Assembly: GCA_937886325.1 (NCBI GenBank)
Contig: CALABV010000099.1
Coordinates: 1-40,091, forward strand
Length of the DNA stretch: 40,091 nt
Source: an uncultured Geobacter sp.
GTDB taxonomy: Bacteria; Desulfobacterota; Desulfuromonadia; Geobacterales; Geobacteraceae
Direction: 5' to 3'
Shown: positions 6,969 through 14,774 of the stretch, in pieces
Layout of the letters: the number at the start of each line of letters is the position of its first letter
Numbering within the stretch: the stretch's first letter is position 1
Notes under the pieces: model-generated
Told to the model about the DNA's origin: nothing
Seen by the model: only the letters and a program-made list of their open reading frames with translations
The model's database searches: none
Position numbers and translations under genes: made by a program

Positions 6969-9410
6969 ATGAAAATACGCTCACTTCGTCGTTTTCTCGC
7001 TATCCGCTCAGCCCTGATAGCCGTAGTTCCCTTTCTTTTCTCGGCGATGCTGGGATGGTTCTGGCTGCGCCCCCAGGTGGTTGCCGACACGGAGGAGCAT
7101 CAGCGGCAGCTGGCCGAGGTAATAGCGTCACAGACAGAGGACTACCTTGTCGCATCTTCCCAGACTATCGAAAGAACTGCCGTGGTTTTCTCGAAGAAAC
7201 TGGTACGCTCGGACGGAGTGCCGGAATTCCTGGACACCATGCTGGCGTCCGAGGAGAACCTCACCTCCATCACCTTCACCGATGCTCATGGCCGCATTAC
7301 GGCAATAGCGCTTCCCCGGGAAAAAAAACCACTGCGACAGGAAATGACAGGTATCGATCTCTCGCTCACCGATGCGGTGCGCCAGGTGCGCGCATCAGGA
7401 AAACCGGCTTGGTCCGACGCCTATCTATCTCCGGTGGGAGGTGCGCTGGCCGTGGCCTATGCTACCCCGGCAGGCGAAGGCGTGGCGCTTGGTGAGATTT
7501 CCCTCGCCAAGCTGAGCAGTTTTCTCAAGAGTATCGAACCCCGGGAAAAACAGTGGGTTTTTATCCTGGACCGGCGCGGACAGGTGATAGCCGACCAGGA
7601 AGGTCGATACACCGCGCGGCAATACAATCTCACTAACCTGGAAATCGTTAAAGACGGGCTTGCATCCGCAAGGCCGTTAACCCGGGGTTTTTCCTTCAAC
7701 GGCAAGAGAGTTGTCGGCAGCCTCATCCGGGCGCCTCTTCTGGACTGGAACATCCTTGTTGCATCGCCCATTGAGATTGCCTATCGTTCGGCCCTCACCA
7801 CAACAGGGATCTTCGCGACCGCCCTGTGCATTGCGCTTCTCCTGGCGTCCGGGCTGGCCCTCTTCATGTCGCATTCCCTGGCAACGAGATTCGAAAAACT
7901 TGTCTCCCACGCCAGGGGAATTGAGTCGGGAGAAGAAGCTGGCGAGTGGCCCAGTGACCCGGTCAGGGAGTTCAAACTGCTCGGTGAGGCCCTGCAGTCC
8001 ATGGCAGACACACTGCGGGAACGGGAAAAAAGCCAGAACACGCAGGTGTATTTCCTGCAGCAGTTGATGGATTCCATACCCATTCCGGTCTACTACAAGG
8101 ATGCGGGTGGACGCTACCTTGGATGCAACGGGGCGTTCGAAATACTCATGGGTATGACGAGAAAGGAAATTGTGGGGAAAACGGTTCACGAAGTGGCCTC
8201 AAAGGACCGTGCCGGCAGACACCATGAAGCGGATCTGGTTCTGATCCGACATCCGGGCGAACAGACATACGAAGCAAGCGGCATGTATGGTGACGGCGCC
8301 TATCACACCGTCATTTTCAAAAAAGCGACATTTTTCGATGCTGATGATCGTGTTGCCGGAATTGTCGGCGCTCTTATGGACATCACCGAGCGCAAGCGTG
8401 CCGAGGAAAAACTGAGGGAAAGCGAGCAGAAATTCCGGGTCCTGGCGGATACCGCTCCCACCGCCATTGTCGTCTTCCAGGGGGAATATTTTGTCTACGT
8501 TAATCCCTTTGCCGTCCGGTTGTTCGGCTACAGCAAATCCGAGTTGCTGGGGATGAAATTCTGGGAGTGGGCTCATCCGGAGTGCCGCGGGATGGCGATG
8601 GAGCGGGGCATGGCGCGACAGCAGGGGGATTCGGTTCCAAGTCAGTACGAGCTGAGATTCGTCAAGAAAAACGGAGAAGAAGGGTGGATGATTGTCTCGG
8701 CAGGCAGGATAGAATTTGAGGGCAGACCGGGAGGGATCGCCACCTTCGTCGACATCACGGAAGCCAAGCGTGCCGAAGAGATCCTGAAGATTGCCCTCGC
8801 GGAGAAGATTGTCCTGCTGAAAGAGGTCCATCACCGGGTCAAGAACAACCTTCAGATAATCTCGTCACTTCTTGACCTTCAGGCAGATTCCATTCACGAT
8901 GAACGGTCTCGGTCCAACTTGCTGGAAAGCCAGAACCGTGTCAGGACCATGGCGCTTGTTCACGAACGGCTCTATATGTCCAAGGACTTTACCACCATCG
9001 ACCTGGGGGAATACATACGGGATCTTGCGCAGTACCTTTTCCAGTCGTATGCATCCAACGGATCACAAATCTCGCTGCGCCTTGATGCGAAAGAAATGTC
9101 CATGGATATTGACCGTGCGATACCGTGTGGTCTGATAATCAACGAACTGGTATCCAACGCACTGAAACACGCCTTTCCCGGACAACGTCATGGAGAGATT
9201 GTTATCCGCTGCAACGACGATGAAAGGGGTCGAATTACTCTCGTGGTGGCCGATACCGGCGTGGGGTTGCCCGCGGGTCTGGACTTCCGGGACATCCCTT
9301 CAATGGGCCTGCAACTGGTCGACCTGCTCGTCAAGCAGTTGCGGGGCAGCATGAATATCGACTCTCGACAGAACGGCACCGAATTCCTGATACAATTTCC
9401 CGCATGCTGA
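6969..9410 (+). CDS. Membrane sensor histidine kinase with periplasmic sensor, HAMP, two PAS and HisKA_2 domains
   Basis: Large sensor kinase (813 aa). TM1 is at about residues 12-33. A periplasmic region of about 240 residues, probably a Cache-type sensor, runs to TM2 at about 275-299. A HAMP linker (about 300-352) and two PAS domains follow (about 360-478, ending MDITERKRAEEKL, and about 487-600, ending VDITEAKRAEEIL). The phosphorylation motif is KEVHHRVKNNLQIISSLL, with His621 or His622 as phosphoacceptor. This is the HisKA_2 class rather than classic HisKA. The C-terminal HATPase has NELVSNALKHAFPG (about 724) and ADTGVGLP. It starts 6 bases after the binding lipoprotein, so the two are almost certainly co-transcribed. 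No response regulator is adjacent; HisKA_2 kinases often act on stand-alone output regulators encoded elsewhere. Signal unknown. Confidence 0.9.
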   Translation: MKIRSLRRFLAIRSALIAVVPFLFSAMLGWFWLRPQVVADTEEHQRQLAEVIASQTEDYLVASSQTIERTAVVFSKKLVRSDGVPEFLDTMLASEENLTSITFTDAHGRITAIALPREKKPLRQEMTGIDLSLTDAVRQVRASGKPAWSDAYLSPVGGALAVAYATPAGEGVALGEISLAKLSSFLKSIEPREKQWVFILDRRGQVIADQEGRYTARQYNLTNLEIVKDGLASARPLTRGFSFNGKRVVGSLIRAPLLDWNILVASPIEIAYRSALTTTGIFATALCIALLLASGLALFMSHSLATRFEKLVSHARGIESGEEAGEWPSDPVREFKLLGEALQSMADTLREREKSQNTQVYFLQQLMDSIPIPVYYKDAGGRYLGCNGAFEILMGMTRKEIVGKTVHEVASKDRAGRHHEADLVLIRHPGEQTYEASGMYGDGAYHTVIFKKATFFDADDRVAGIVGALMDITERKRAEEKLRESEQKFRVLADTAPTAIVVFQGEYFVYVNPFAVRLFGYSKSELLGMKFWEWAHPECRGMAMERGMARQQGDSVPSQYELRFVKKNGEEGWMIVSAGRIEFEGRPGGIATFVDITEAKRAEEILKIALAEKIVLLKEVHHRVKNNLQIISSLLDLQADSIHDERSRSNLLESQNRVRTMALVHERLYMSKDFTTIDLGEYIRDLAQYLFQSYASNGSQISLRLDAKEMSMDIDRAIPCGLIINELVSNALKHAFPGQRHGEIVIRCNDDERGRITLVVADTGVGLPAGLDFRDIPSMGLQLVDLLVKQLRGSMNIDSRQNGTEFLIQFPAC

Positions 9411-9453
9411 AGACATCGCCCTCGTGCGGTCCTGACGGGCTTTTGTTCGCGGG

Positions 9454-10836
9454 TCAACCGCCGAGCTTTGAATTTTCCGTTACGGCACGGATTGACGCCT
9501 CGATTCCTTCCATCAGGCACCGCAATTCATTCACGTTGATGGAAAGGGGAGGGAAGACCACAATCACGTTGCCGAGCGGGCGTAGGAACAGGCCGTGTTT
9601 CCGGGCTTCCAGGCAGACCCTGACGCCGACCCGCTCTTCCCAGGGATAGGGGACCTTCGTCTCCCTGCTTCTCACCAGTTCGATTCCTCCAATCATGCCG
9701 ATCTGTCGGGTCTCTCCCACGTGCTCCAGACATGCAATACGGCGGAACCACTCTTCCAGATACGAAATCTTGGCGGGAAGCCGGGCCGGCAGGTCGTCCT
9801 TTTCAAACAGTTCGAGGCTGGCGAGGGCCGCTGCGCAGGCGATGGGATTGCCGGTGAAGGTGTGTCCGTGGAAAAAGGTCTTCAGCTCGCTGTACTCCCC
9901 CAGGAACATGTCGTATATCTTCTGAGTCGCAAGGGTCGCCGCAAGGGGGAGGTAGCCGGCGGTGAGTCCCTTGGAAAGCGCCATGAGGTCGGGCGTGACC
10001 CCTTCCTTTTCACAGGCGAACATGGCCCCGGTCCTTCCAAACCCGACGGCGACCTCGTCGGCGATCATCAGGATGTCGTACCTGTCGCACAGCTCCCGAA
10101 CCTTTTTCACGAAGCCCGGAGGCTGGGCAATCATCCCGCCTGCGCACTGCATCATCGGCTCGATGACGAGACCGGCGGTCGTTTCGGCATGGATTTCCAT
10201 CAGGCGTTCAAGTTCTTTCAGGCATTTACGTTCGCACTTCTCATCACCGGTCCCCCCAGATTCGCATCGGTAGCAGTACGGAGATGGTGCCTGAATCGTG
10301 GGAAAGAGGAGAGGGCGGAATACCCCGTGGAACAGGTCGATGCCGCCTACGCTCACCGCGCCGATGGTGTCTCCGTGATAGGCGTTCCTGAAGGTGATGA
10401 AGCGGGTCTTGTCCCGGTATCGGCCGCCGCGGTGCTGCTGGTACTGGAAGGCCATTTTTACGGCGATCTCCACTGCAGTCGAGCCGTTATCGGAGTAGAA
10501 AACCTTGCAAAGCCCGGACGGCGCTATGTCCACGAGCCGTTTTGCCAGCAGTGCCGACTGTTCGCCGGCCAGACCGAGCAGGGTGGAGTGTTCCAGCCGG
10601 TCAACCTGCTCCTTCACCGCCCGGTTGATTTCCGGCCGGCAATGGCCGTGCACGTTTGTCCAGACGGATGCGACGCCGTCCAGGTAGCGGTTCCCTTGCG
10701 TATCCACGAGAAAGGAACCCTCGCCCCGCGTTATCACGATAGGCGTATCCGCCTCCCAGTCCCGCATCTGGGTGAAGGGATGCCAGACATACTTCCTATC
10801 GTAATCCCGCAGCGTTTCGGTATCATACTGTATCAT
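9454..10836 (-). CDS. bioA: Adenosylmethionine-8-amino-7-oxononanoate aminotransferase
   Basis: Cytoplasmic PLP enzyme (460 aa) that uses S-adenosylmethionine as amino donor to turn KAPA into DAPA, the third-last step to biotin. It is a class III aminotransferase: WHPFTQM near the N-terminus is characteristic of BioA. SDNGSTAVEIAVKMA is the cofactor phosphate-binding region, IADEVAVGFGRTG contains the PLP-pairing Asp260, and the PLP Lys is Lys289 in LSKGLTAGYLP. A Cys cluster (CYRC...CERKC, about 188-205) resembles that of other deltaproteobacterial and Firmicute BioA proteins. It is the last gene of bioB-bioD-bioA and overlaps bioD by 4 bases. It converges on the sensor kinase gene with a 43-base gap; only a weak 4-bp GCCC/GGGC hairpin is visible there. 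Confidence 0.95.
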   Translation of the reverse strand: MIQYDTETLRDYDRKYVWHPFTQMRDWEADTPIVITRGEGSFLVDTQGNRYLDGVASVWTNVHGHCRPEINRAVKEQVDRLEHSTLLGLAGEQSALLAKRLVDIAPSGLCKVFYSDNGSTAVEIAVKMAFQYQQHRGGRYRDKTRFITFRNAYHGDTIGAVSVGGIDLFHGVFRPLLFPTIQAPSPYCYRCESGGTGDEKCERKCLKELERLMEIHAETTAGLVIEPMMQCAGGMIAQPPGFVKKVRELCDRYDILMIADEVAVGFGRTGAMFACEKEGVTPDLMALSKGLTAGYLPLAATLATQKIYDMFLGEYSELKTFFHGHTFTGNPIACAAALASLELFEKDDLPARLPAKISYLEEWFRRIACLEHVGETRQIGMIGGIELVRSRETKVPYPWEERVGVRVCLEARKHGLFLRPLGNVIVVFPPLSINVNELRCLMEGIEASIRAVTENSKLGG

Positions 10837-11552
10837 TCCATCTCTCCCATCAGGGCTGCTGCCAGCGGCTCTTTCCCCACACAGGCAGCCAGCTTTTCTA
10901 CGACCCCTTTTTCATTCGTGTCCGTAAAGCGCTGAAATACGGCCAGCAGCTGGACATCGGCCAGATGCCCGATGAGTCGCGGAGCGTATGACTCTGCTTC
11001 CCCGGGCTGTTCCGGCTGTCCATTGATGACGATTCCCAACACGCCGATGCCGCGGGAACGGGCGCACTCGCAGGTCATCAGGGTATGGTTGACGGTTCCC
11101 AGATCCGGCCTGGCAACGATAAGAAGAGGTAATTCAAGGTGCTTTGCCAGGTCCGCGACCAACAGATCGTCGGCAAGTGGTACAAGAAGGCCTCCGGCGC
11201 CTTCCACTATCAGGAAATCATGGTTCCCTTCGAGCCGGTCGAACGCCTCCCGGATCCGTTCGTAGCGGATTATTACACCGTCACGCCGTGCCGCCTCCGA
11301 GGGGGCAAGGGGTTCCCGCAGAACATAGGGCGCCGTGTCACCGGCGGGAGCGGTGCTCCGAGCAGCCCAGCGAAGCAGTTCGGCATCCTCCGACACGAGT
11401 CTGCCGTCAGCCTCCAATGCCCCGCTCGTGACGGGCTTCAAAACGCCGACCCGTATCCCCCGATCGTGCAGATAGCGGGCGATGCCCGCCGCTACGATGG
11501 TTTTTCCCACCCCTGTATCGGTGCCGGTTACGAATATCCCTTTCGGTCGCAT
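10833..11552 (-). CDS. bioD: ATP-dependent dethiobiotin synthetase
   Basis: Closes the ureido ring of DAPA with CO2 and ATP to make dethiobiotin (239 aa, usual length). The N-terminal Walker A-type loop GTDTGVGKT (about 7-15) is the BioD form. KPVTSG (about 40) holds the conserved Lys of the substrate site, and VEGAGGLLVPL (about 116-126) is the second family signature. Part of the central operon, it lies 25 bases after bioB and overlaps bioA by ATGA, which fixes its stop and the bioA start. The start ATG at 11552 has a GAGG ribosome-binding sequence upstream. Confidence 0.95.
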   Translation of the reverse strand: MRPKGIFVTGTDTGVGKTIVAAGIARYLHDRGIRVGVLKPVTSGALEADGRLVSEDAELLRWAARSTAPAGDTAPYVLREPLAPSEAARRDGVIIRYERIREAFDRLEGNHDFLIVEGAGGLLVPLADDLLVADLAKHLELPLLIVARPDLGTVNHTLMTCECARSRGIGVLGIVINGQPEQPGEAESYAPRLIGHLADVQLLAVFQRFTDTNEKGVVEKLAACVGKEPLAAALMGEME

Positions 11553-11577
11553 CCCATCGTCCTCTTGGTGTTCCGGT

Positions 11578-12567
11578 TCAGCAGCCGCACGCTGCTATTT
11601 CAAGCTCAAGGTCCTTCAGCATCCGGCGATCCTGTTCCTCGTCCCTGCCGCTGGTGGTCAGGTAGTTACCGATCATGGTTCCGTTGGCGCCGGCGAGGAA
11701 CATCCAGGACTGCAAATCACGGAGATTCTTTTCCCGGCCGCCGCATATGGTTATCTTTTTCGCGGGAATAATCAGGCGATACAGGGCGATAGTTTTGAGG
11801 CATTCCAGGGGAGTCAGGAAATCAGCGTCGGCAAGCCGCGTGCCGGGTACAGGGTTGAGGAAATTAATGGGCACGGAATCCACATCAAGCTCACGCAGGG
11901 TGAAAGCAAGCTCGATACGCTGGGCCATGCTTTCCCCCATGCCGAAGATTCCGCCGCAGCAAACCCGCAGTCCGGCGGCCTTGGCGTTCCTCACCGTTTC
12001 AACGTCCTCTTCGTAGTCGTGGGTGGTGCAGATGTTCGGGAAGAAGGAACGGGCAGTCTCCAGGTTATGGTGGTAGGTGATCGCTCCCGCCTCCTTCAGC
12101 TTCAGGGACGTCTCCCGGTCGATGATTCCAAGGGAACAGGAGGGGGAGACGCGCGATTGATACCGTATGCTTCGTAATGCCGCGCAGATCGTTTCCAGTT
12201 CATCACCGCTCGCGACGCTCGTCCCGCTCGTGACAATGCCGAAGCAGCCCGAACCGTTCCGTTCCGCCCGGAGAGCAGCCGTTGTTATGCCTTCTTCAGA
12301 GATCAGCGGATACACGGGAGCGCCGGTTTCGTGATGGACCGACTGGGCGCAGAATGCGCAATCTTCCCCACAACGCCCCGATTTCGCATTGATGATGGAA
12401 CACAGGTGAATCCGGTTCCCGACGAAAAACTCTTTTATTCGGCTTGCCGCCACAAACAGGTCGAACAGATCCGTACCCGAAAACGCAGCCAGTTCCAGCG
12501 CCTCATCACGAGAGAGTGTTCCGTTGTCAAGAATCCTGTTCGTGATCTCAAGCAGCAAAGGCCTCAT
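11578..12567 (-). CDS. bioB: Biotin synthase (radical SAM)
   Basis: Radical SAM enzyme (329 aa) that inserts sulphur into dethiobiotin to complete biotin. The radical SAM cluster motif CGEDCAFC gives Cys66, Cys70 and Cys73. SGRCGEDCAFCAQS is diagnostic for BioB. Later motifs are YHHNLET, GGIFGMGES and PINFLNPVPGT. Another signature is the Arg-containing CGGREKNL near the C-terminus. First gene of the bioB-bioD-bioA operon, it has a strong GGAGG ribosome-binding site (12574-12578) six bases before the ATG. Regulation by biotin through BirA is predicted from the operator upstream. No birA gene lies in the window. Confidence 0.97.
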   Translation of the reverse strand: MRPLLLEITNRILDNGTLSRDEALELAAFSGTDLFDLFVAASRIKEFFVGNRIHLCSIINAKSGRCGEDCAFCAQSVHHETGAPVYPLISEEGITTAALRAERNGSGCFGIVTSGTSVASGDELETICAALRSIRYQSRVSPSCSLGIIDRETSLKLKEAGAITYHHNLETARSFFPNICTTHDYEEDVETVRNAKAAGLRVCCGGIFGMGESMAQRIELAFTLRELDVDSVPINFLNPVPGTRLADADFLTPLECLKTIALYRLIIPAKKITICGGREKNLRDLQSWMFLAGANGTMIGNYLTTSGRDEEQDRRMLKDLELEIAACGC

Positions 12568-12586
12568 GCACTACCTCCGGTTTTCA

Positions 12587-12614
12587 GGTATCACACGGGA
12601 AAGGTGGTTGTCAA
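12587..12614 (-). promoter_or_regulatory. Predicted bio operon promoter
   Basis: On the minus strand: TTGACA (12609-12614), 16-base spacer, GATACC (12587-12592) with an extended -10 TG. The perfect -35 hexamer is part of the proximal BirA half-site, so operator binding would block the polymerase. Confidence 0.6.
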
Positions 12615-12639
12615 CCTGAAACAAAAAACAGGTTGACAG
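12608..12639. promoter_or_regulatory. BirA (biotin repressor) operator
   Basis: Inverted repeat TTGTCAACC (12608-12616), 14-base AT-rich spacer, GGTTGACAG (12631-12639). The known BirA operator form is TTGTAAACC-N14/15-GGTTTACAA. The half-sites differ from it by one base (left) and two bases (right), and the spacing is the expected length. It lies just upstream of bioB. BirA bound to biotinyl-AMP would repress the operon (known for the family, inferred here). Confidence 0.88.
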
Positions 12640-12691
12640 ATTGGGCGGGGAAAATCCCGGGGAGGATGAGACAAAAGAGATGGGGATGCAA

Positions 12692-12718
12692 AACGGGGCG
12701 TGTTCGGCACGCCCCGTT
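12692..12718 (-). terminator. Rho-independent terminator of hisI-hisG
   Basis: Perfect 11-bp inverted repeat AACGGGGCGTG / CACGCCCCGTT with a 5-base loop. Read on the minus strand it is followed by only a short T-run (TTTT). It lies about 50 bases after the hisG stop. Confidence 0.65.
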
Positions 12719-12768
12719 GGATGTAGATACGGTGATCAGCGCATCAATACGCGCACACGGTATTTGTT

Positions 12769-13644
12769 TCAGATGATCTTGTTAAGGGGGTACTCGATGA
12801 TGCCTTCCGCACCCACCTTCAACAGTTCCGGCACGATCCTCCGCACCTCTTTTTCATTGAGAACGCTCTCGATGGATACCCAATCCGTGTTGTAGAGGCT
12901 GGAAACAGTCGGGAAGTTGAGGCTTGGGAGAACCTTGATGATATCTTCGATCTTCTCCTTGGGCGCGTTCAGTTTGAGACCGACCATGTTCTCAGCCTTC
13001 AGCGCAGATTGGAGGAGAGTGGTTATCTGCTCGATCTTTTCCCGCTTCCATTGATTGTCCCAAGCCTTCTTGTTGGCGATAATGATGGGGTTCGACGTCA
13101 TCAACGTTTCCACGATGCGCAGGCCGTTCGCACGGATGGTGGATCCCGTCTCGGTGACCTCCACAATGGCGTCACAGAGTCCCTCGACAACCTTTGCCTC
13201 GGTGGCGCCCCAGGAAAACTCGACGCTGACCGGTATCTTTCTCTCGGCGAAGTAGCGTTTCGTGAAGCCCACCAGTTCCGTGGAGATGGTCTTCCCCTTC
13301 AGGTCGGCGACGCATTTGATGGGGGAATCCTGGGTCACGACCAGTACCCATTGGGCCGGTTTGCGCGATACCTTGGAGTAGATCAGATCAGCGACAGTCA
13401 CCACGTCCGAGTCGTTCTCCATGACCCAGTCCCTGCCGGCAATACCGACATCGATGGTCCCCTTTTCCACGTATTTGCTCATTTCCTGGGTACGAATCAG
13501 ATTGCACTTCATCTCCTCGTCGTCGATAGAGGGGAAATAACTCCTGGAAGAGAGGGCGATATTCCATCCGGCTTTACGAAACAGCTCAACGGTTGCGCTT
13601 TCAAGGCTCCCCTTGGGGATGCCGAACTTGAGAAGTTTTTTCAT
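12769..13644 (-). CDS. hisG: ATP phosphoribosyltransferase, long (HisG_L) form
   Basis: First committed step of histidine synthesis: ATP plus PRPP to phosphoribosyl-ATP. The chosen start (MKKLLKFGIPKGSLE) overlaps the hisI stop as ATGA. It gives 291 aa; upstream in-frame codons lie within hisI and are not supported. The N-terminal part has GIPKGSLE and DVGIAGRDW. EVTETGSTIRANGLRIVE contains the PRPP-binding loop. The C-terminal 80 or so residues (from about EKIEQITTLL) form the HisG_C ACT-like regulatory domain, which binds histidine for feedback inhibition. This is the long hexameric form, which does not need HisZ. Second gene of a two-gene hisI-hisG unit. Confidence 0.95.
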   Translation of the reverse strand: MKKLLKFGIPKGSLESATVELFRKAGWNIALSSRSYFPSIDDEEMKCNLIRTQEMSKYVEKGTIDVGIAGRDWVMENDSDVVTVADLIYSKVSRKPAQWVLVVTQDSPIKCVADLKGKTISTELVGFTKRYFAERKIPVSVEFSWGATEAKVVEGLCDAIVEVTETGSTIRANGLRIVETLMTSNPIIIANKKAWDNQWKREKIEQITTLLQSALKAENMVGLKLNAPKEKIEDIIKVLPSLNFPTVSSLYNTDWVSIESVLNEKEVRRIVPELLKVGAEGIIEYPLNKII

Positions 13645-14018
13645 TTTTTGTATACCTCGTCGGGGTTGAATAAGGGGTTGGAGTGTTCCACCCACTGGTC
13701 ACCCTCGCGCTTCACGTAGAAGCAGGTCCGGTTTCCGGTGTGGCAGGCAGCGCCGCCGTGCTGTTTGACCCTGATAAGGATCGAATCCGCGTCGCAGTCG
13801 GTATAGACTTCCATTACCTCCTGGACATTTCCCGATTGTTCGCCCTTCATCCAGTATTTGTTCCGGCTGCGGCTGAAAAACCAGGTCTTGCCTGTCTCAA
13901 GAGTAAGATTCAGGGTCTTTTCATCCATAAAGGCCAACATCAGCACTTCCCCGGTTTCATGGTCCTGGATGATTGCCGGAACCAGTCCCCCCATTTTTTC
14001 AAAATCGATCGTAATCAT
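13641..14018 (-). CDS. hisI: Phosphoribosyl-AMP cyclohydrolase
   Basis: Third step of histidine synthesis: opens the purine ring of phosphoribosyl-AMP (125 aa, the monofunctional form without HisE). Motifs are EVLMLAFMDEKTLNLTLETG, cited in part as LAFMDEKTL, then WFFSRSRNKYWMKGEQSGN (cited as SRSRNKYWMKGE). The CDADS metal-binding motif is present, as are the zinc-binding Cys residues in AACHTGNRTCFY. It starts the hisI-hisG unit and overlaps hisG by 4 bases. The order hisI then hisG, apart from the main his cluster, recurs in deltaproteobacteria as I recall. Confidence 0.95.
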   Translation of the reverse strand: MITIDFEKMGGLVPAIIQDHETGEVLMLAFMDEKTLNLTLETGKTWFFSRSRNKYWMKGEQSGNVQEVMEVYTDCDADSILIRVKQHGGAACHTGNRTCFYVKREGDQWVEHSNPLFNPDEVYKK

Positions 14019-14062
14019 TGAGTAGCCTTTCTGCGTGGGTAATTTCAGAAAAAGAGCCTACT

Positions 14063-14092
14063 TTCATACACCGGCTGACGGCAATCTGTCAA
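14063..14092 (-). promoter_or_regulatory. Predicted hisI-hisG promoter
   Basis: On the minus strand: perfect -35 TTGACA (14087-14092), 18-base spacer, -10 TATGAA (14063-14068). Leader about 40 bases to hisI. It diverges from the rimP promoter in the same 215-base gap (14019-14233). Confidence 0.55.
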
Positions 14093-14118
14093 TCCCTCCG
14101 CTTCGGACAAAAAAAAGC

Positions 14119-14148
14119 TTGCATTTTTCGATAGTCACATGGTAAAAA
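14119..14148 (+). promoter_or_regulatory. Predicted promoter of the rimP-nusA-infB operon
   Basis: TTGCAT (14119-14124), 18-base spacer, TAAAAA (14143-14148) with extended -10 TG at 14140-14141. Transcription would start near 14155, leaving a leader of about 75-80 bases that contains the hairpin at 14174-14205. Confidence 0.5.
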
Positions 14149-14173
14149 CGCTCCATAACTTAATGTTCACCCT

Positions 14174-14205
14174 AAAAAAGTGAGCTCTTCCGGCTCGCTT
14201 TTTTT
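14174..14205 (+). terminator. Terminator-like hairpin in the rimP leader (possible attenuator)
   Basis: Stem AGTGAGC (14179-14185) / GCTCGCT (14193-14199) with one G-U pair, extended by flanking A and T runs, and followed by seven T residues. It sits between the predicted promoter and rimP, with no gene upstream on this strand to terminate. It would therefore act as a leader attenuator (inference). Confidence 0.55.
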
Positions 14206-14233
14206 GTTTTCAGCTTAATTTTTAAGGGAATAC

Positions 14234-14704
14234 ATGGACGTAACGGAACAGGTTGAAGCATTGGCGCGGCCACTTGTCTCTTCTCTGGGCATGGAGCTCG
14301 TGGAACTGGAATATAAGCGCGAGGGAAGACAGATGGTGTTGCGTCTGTATATCGACAAGACGGGAGGAGTATCTCTGGACGATTGCGCGGCCGTCAGCAG
14401 GGAACTTGCGGCGGTGCTCGACGTTGAGGATACCATACCCGGCAGATACACGCTTGAAGTCTCTTCTCCGGGATTGAACCGTCCTCTCAAGACAAGAAGC
14501 CATTTCGAGTCATATGCCGGGCGCCTGGTAAAGATAAAGACATTCGAGACTCTTCCCGATGATGCCGGGAACCCTCGAAAGACCTTTCTGGGGGAACTCC
14601 TCGGAATGGAAGGAGACCTGATCCGGGTGAAGCTGAGGGAGGGTCAAACCGCATCCATCCCCTTGGCGGCGGTGGCGAAAGCAAACCTCGAGTTCGAGAT
14701 GTAA
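14234..14704 (+). CDS. rimP: Ribosome maturation factor RimP
   Basis: Assists maturation of the 30S subunit (156 aa, normal length). LARPLVSSLGMELVELEYKRE is the usual N-terminal alpha/beta start (in part: SSLGMELVELEYKRE). RLYIDKTGGVSLDDCAAVSRE (in part: YIDKTGGVSLDDC) and YTLEVSSPGLNRPL are the diagnostic family motifs. The C-terminal SH3-like domain ends with IPLAAVAKANLEFEM, a common RimP ending. First gene of the operon; ribosome-binding site AAGGGAA is five bases upstream of the ATG. It precedes nusA and infB as in most bacteria. Confidence 0.95.
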   Translation: MDVTEQVEALARPLVSSLGMELVELEYKREGRQMVLRLYIDKTGGVSLDDCAAVSRELAAVLDVEDTIPGRYTLEVSSPGLNRPLKTRSHFESYAGRLVKIKTFETLPDDAGNPRKTFLGELLGMEGDLIRVKLREGQTASIPLAAVAKANLEFEM

Positions 14705-14774
14705 TGAGTAAGCACATCGATACCCGGTGAACCGGACAGCGTTTATCACAACATTTTTTTGAGGAGAATCGGAA

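Noticed and set aside
9411..9453. GCCC/GGGC plus TTTT as terminator between the kinase gene and bioA
   Set aside because: Only a 4-bp stem with a long loop; too weak to call.
9595..10935. 446-codon plus-strand open frame
   Set aside because: Antisense shadow of bioA and the end of bioD, whose motifs and operon structure are clear; its translation is Arg/Gly/Pro-rich with no recognisable domain.
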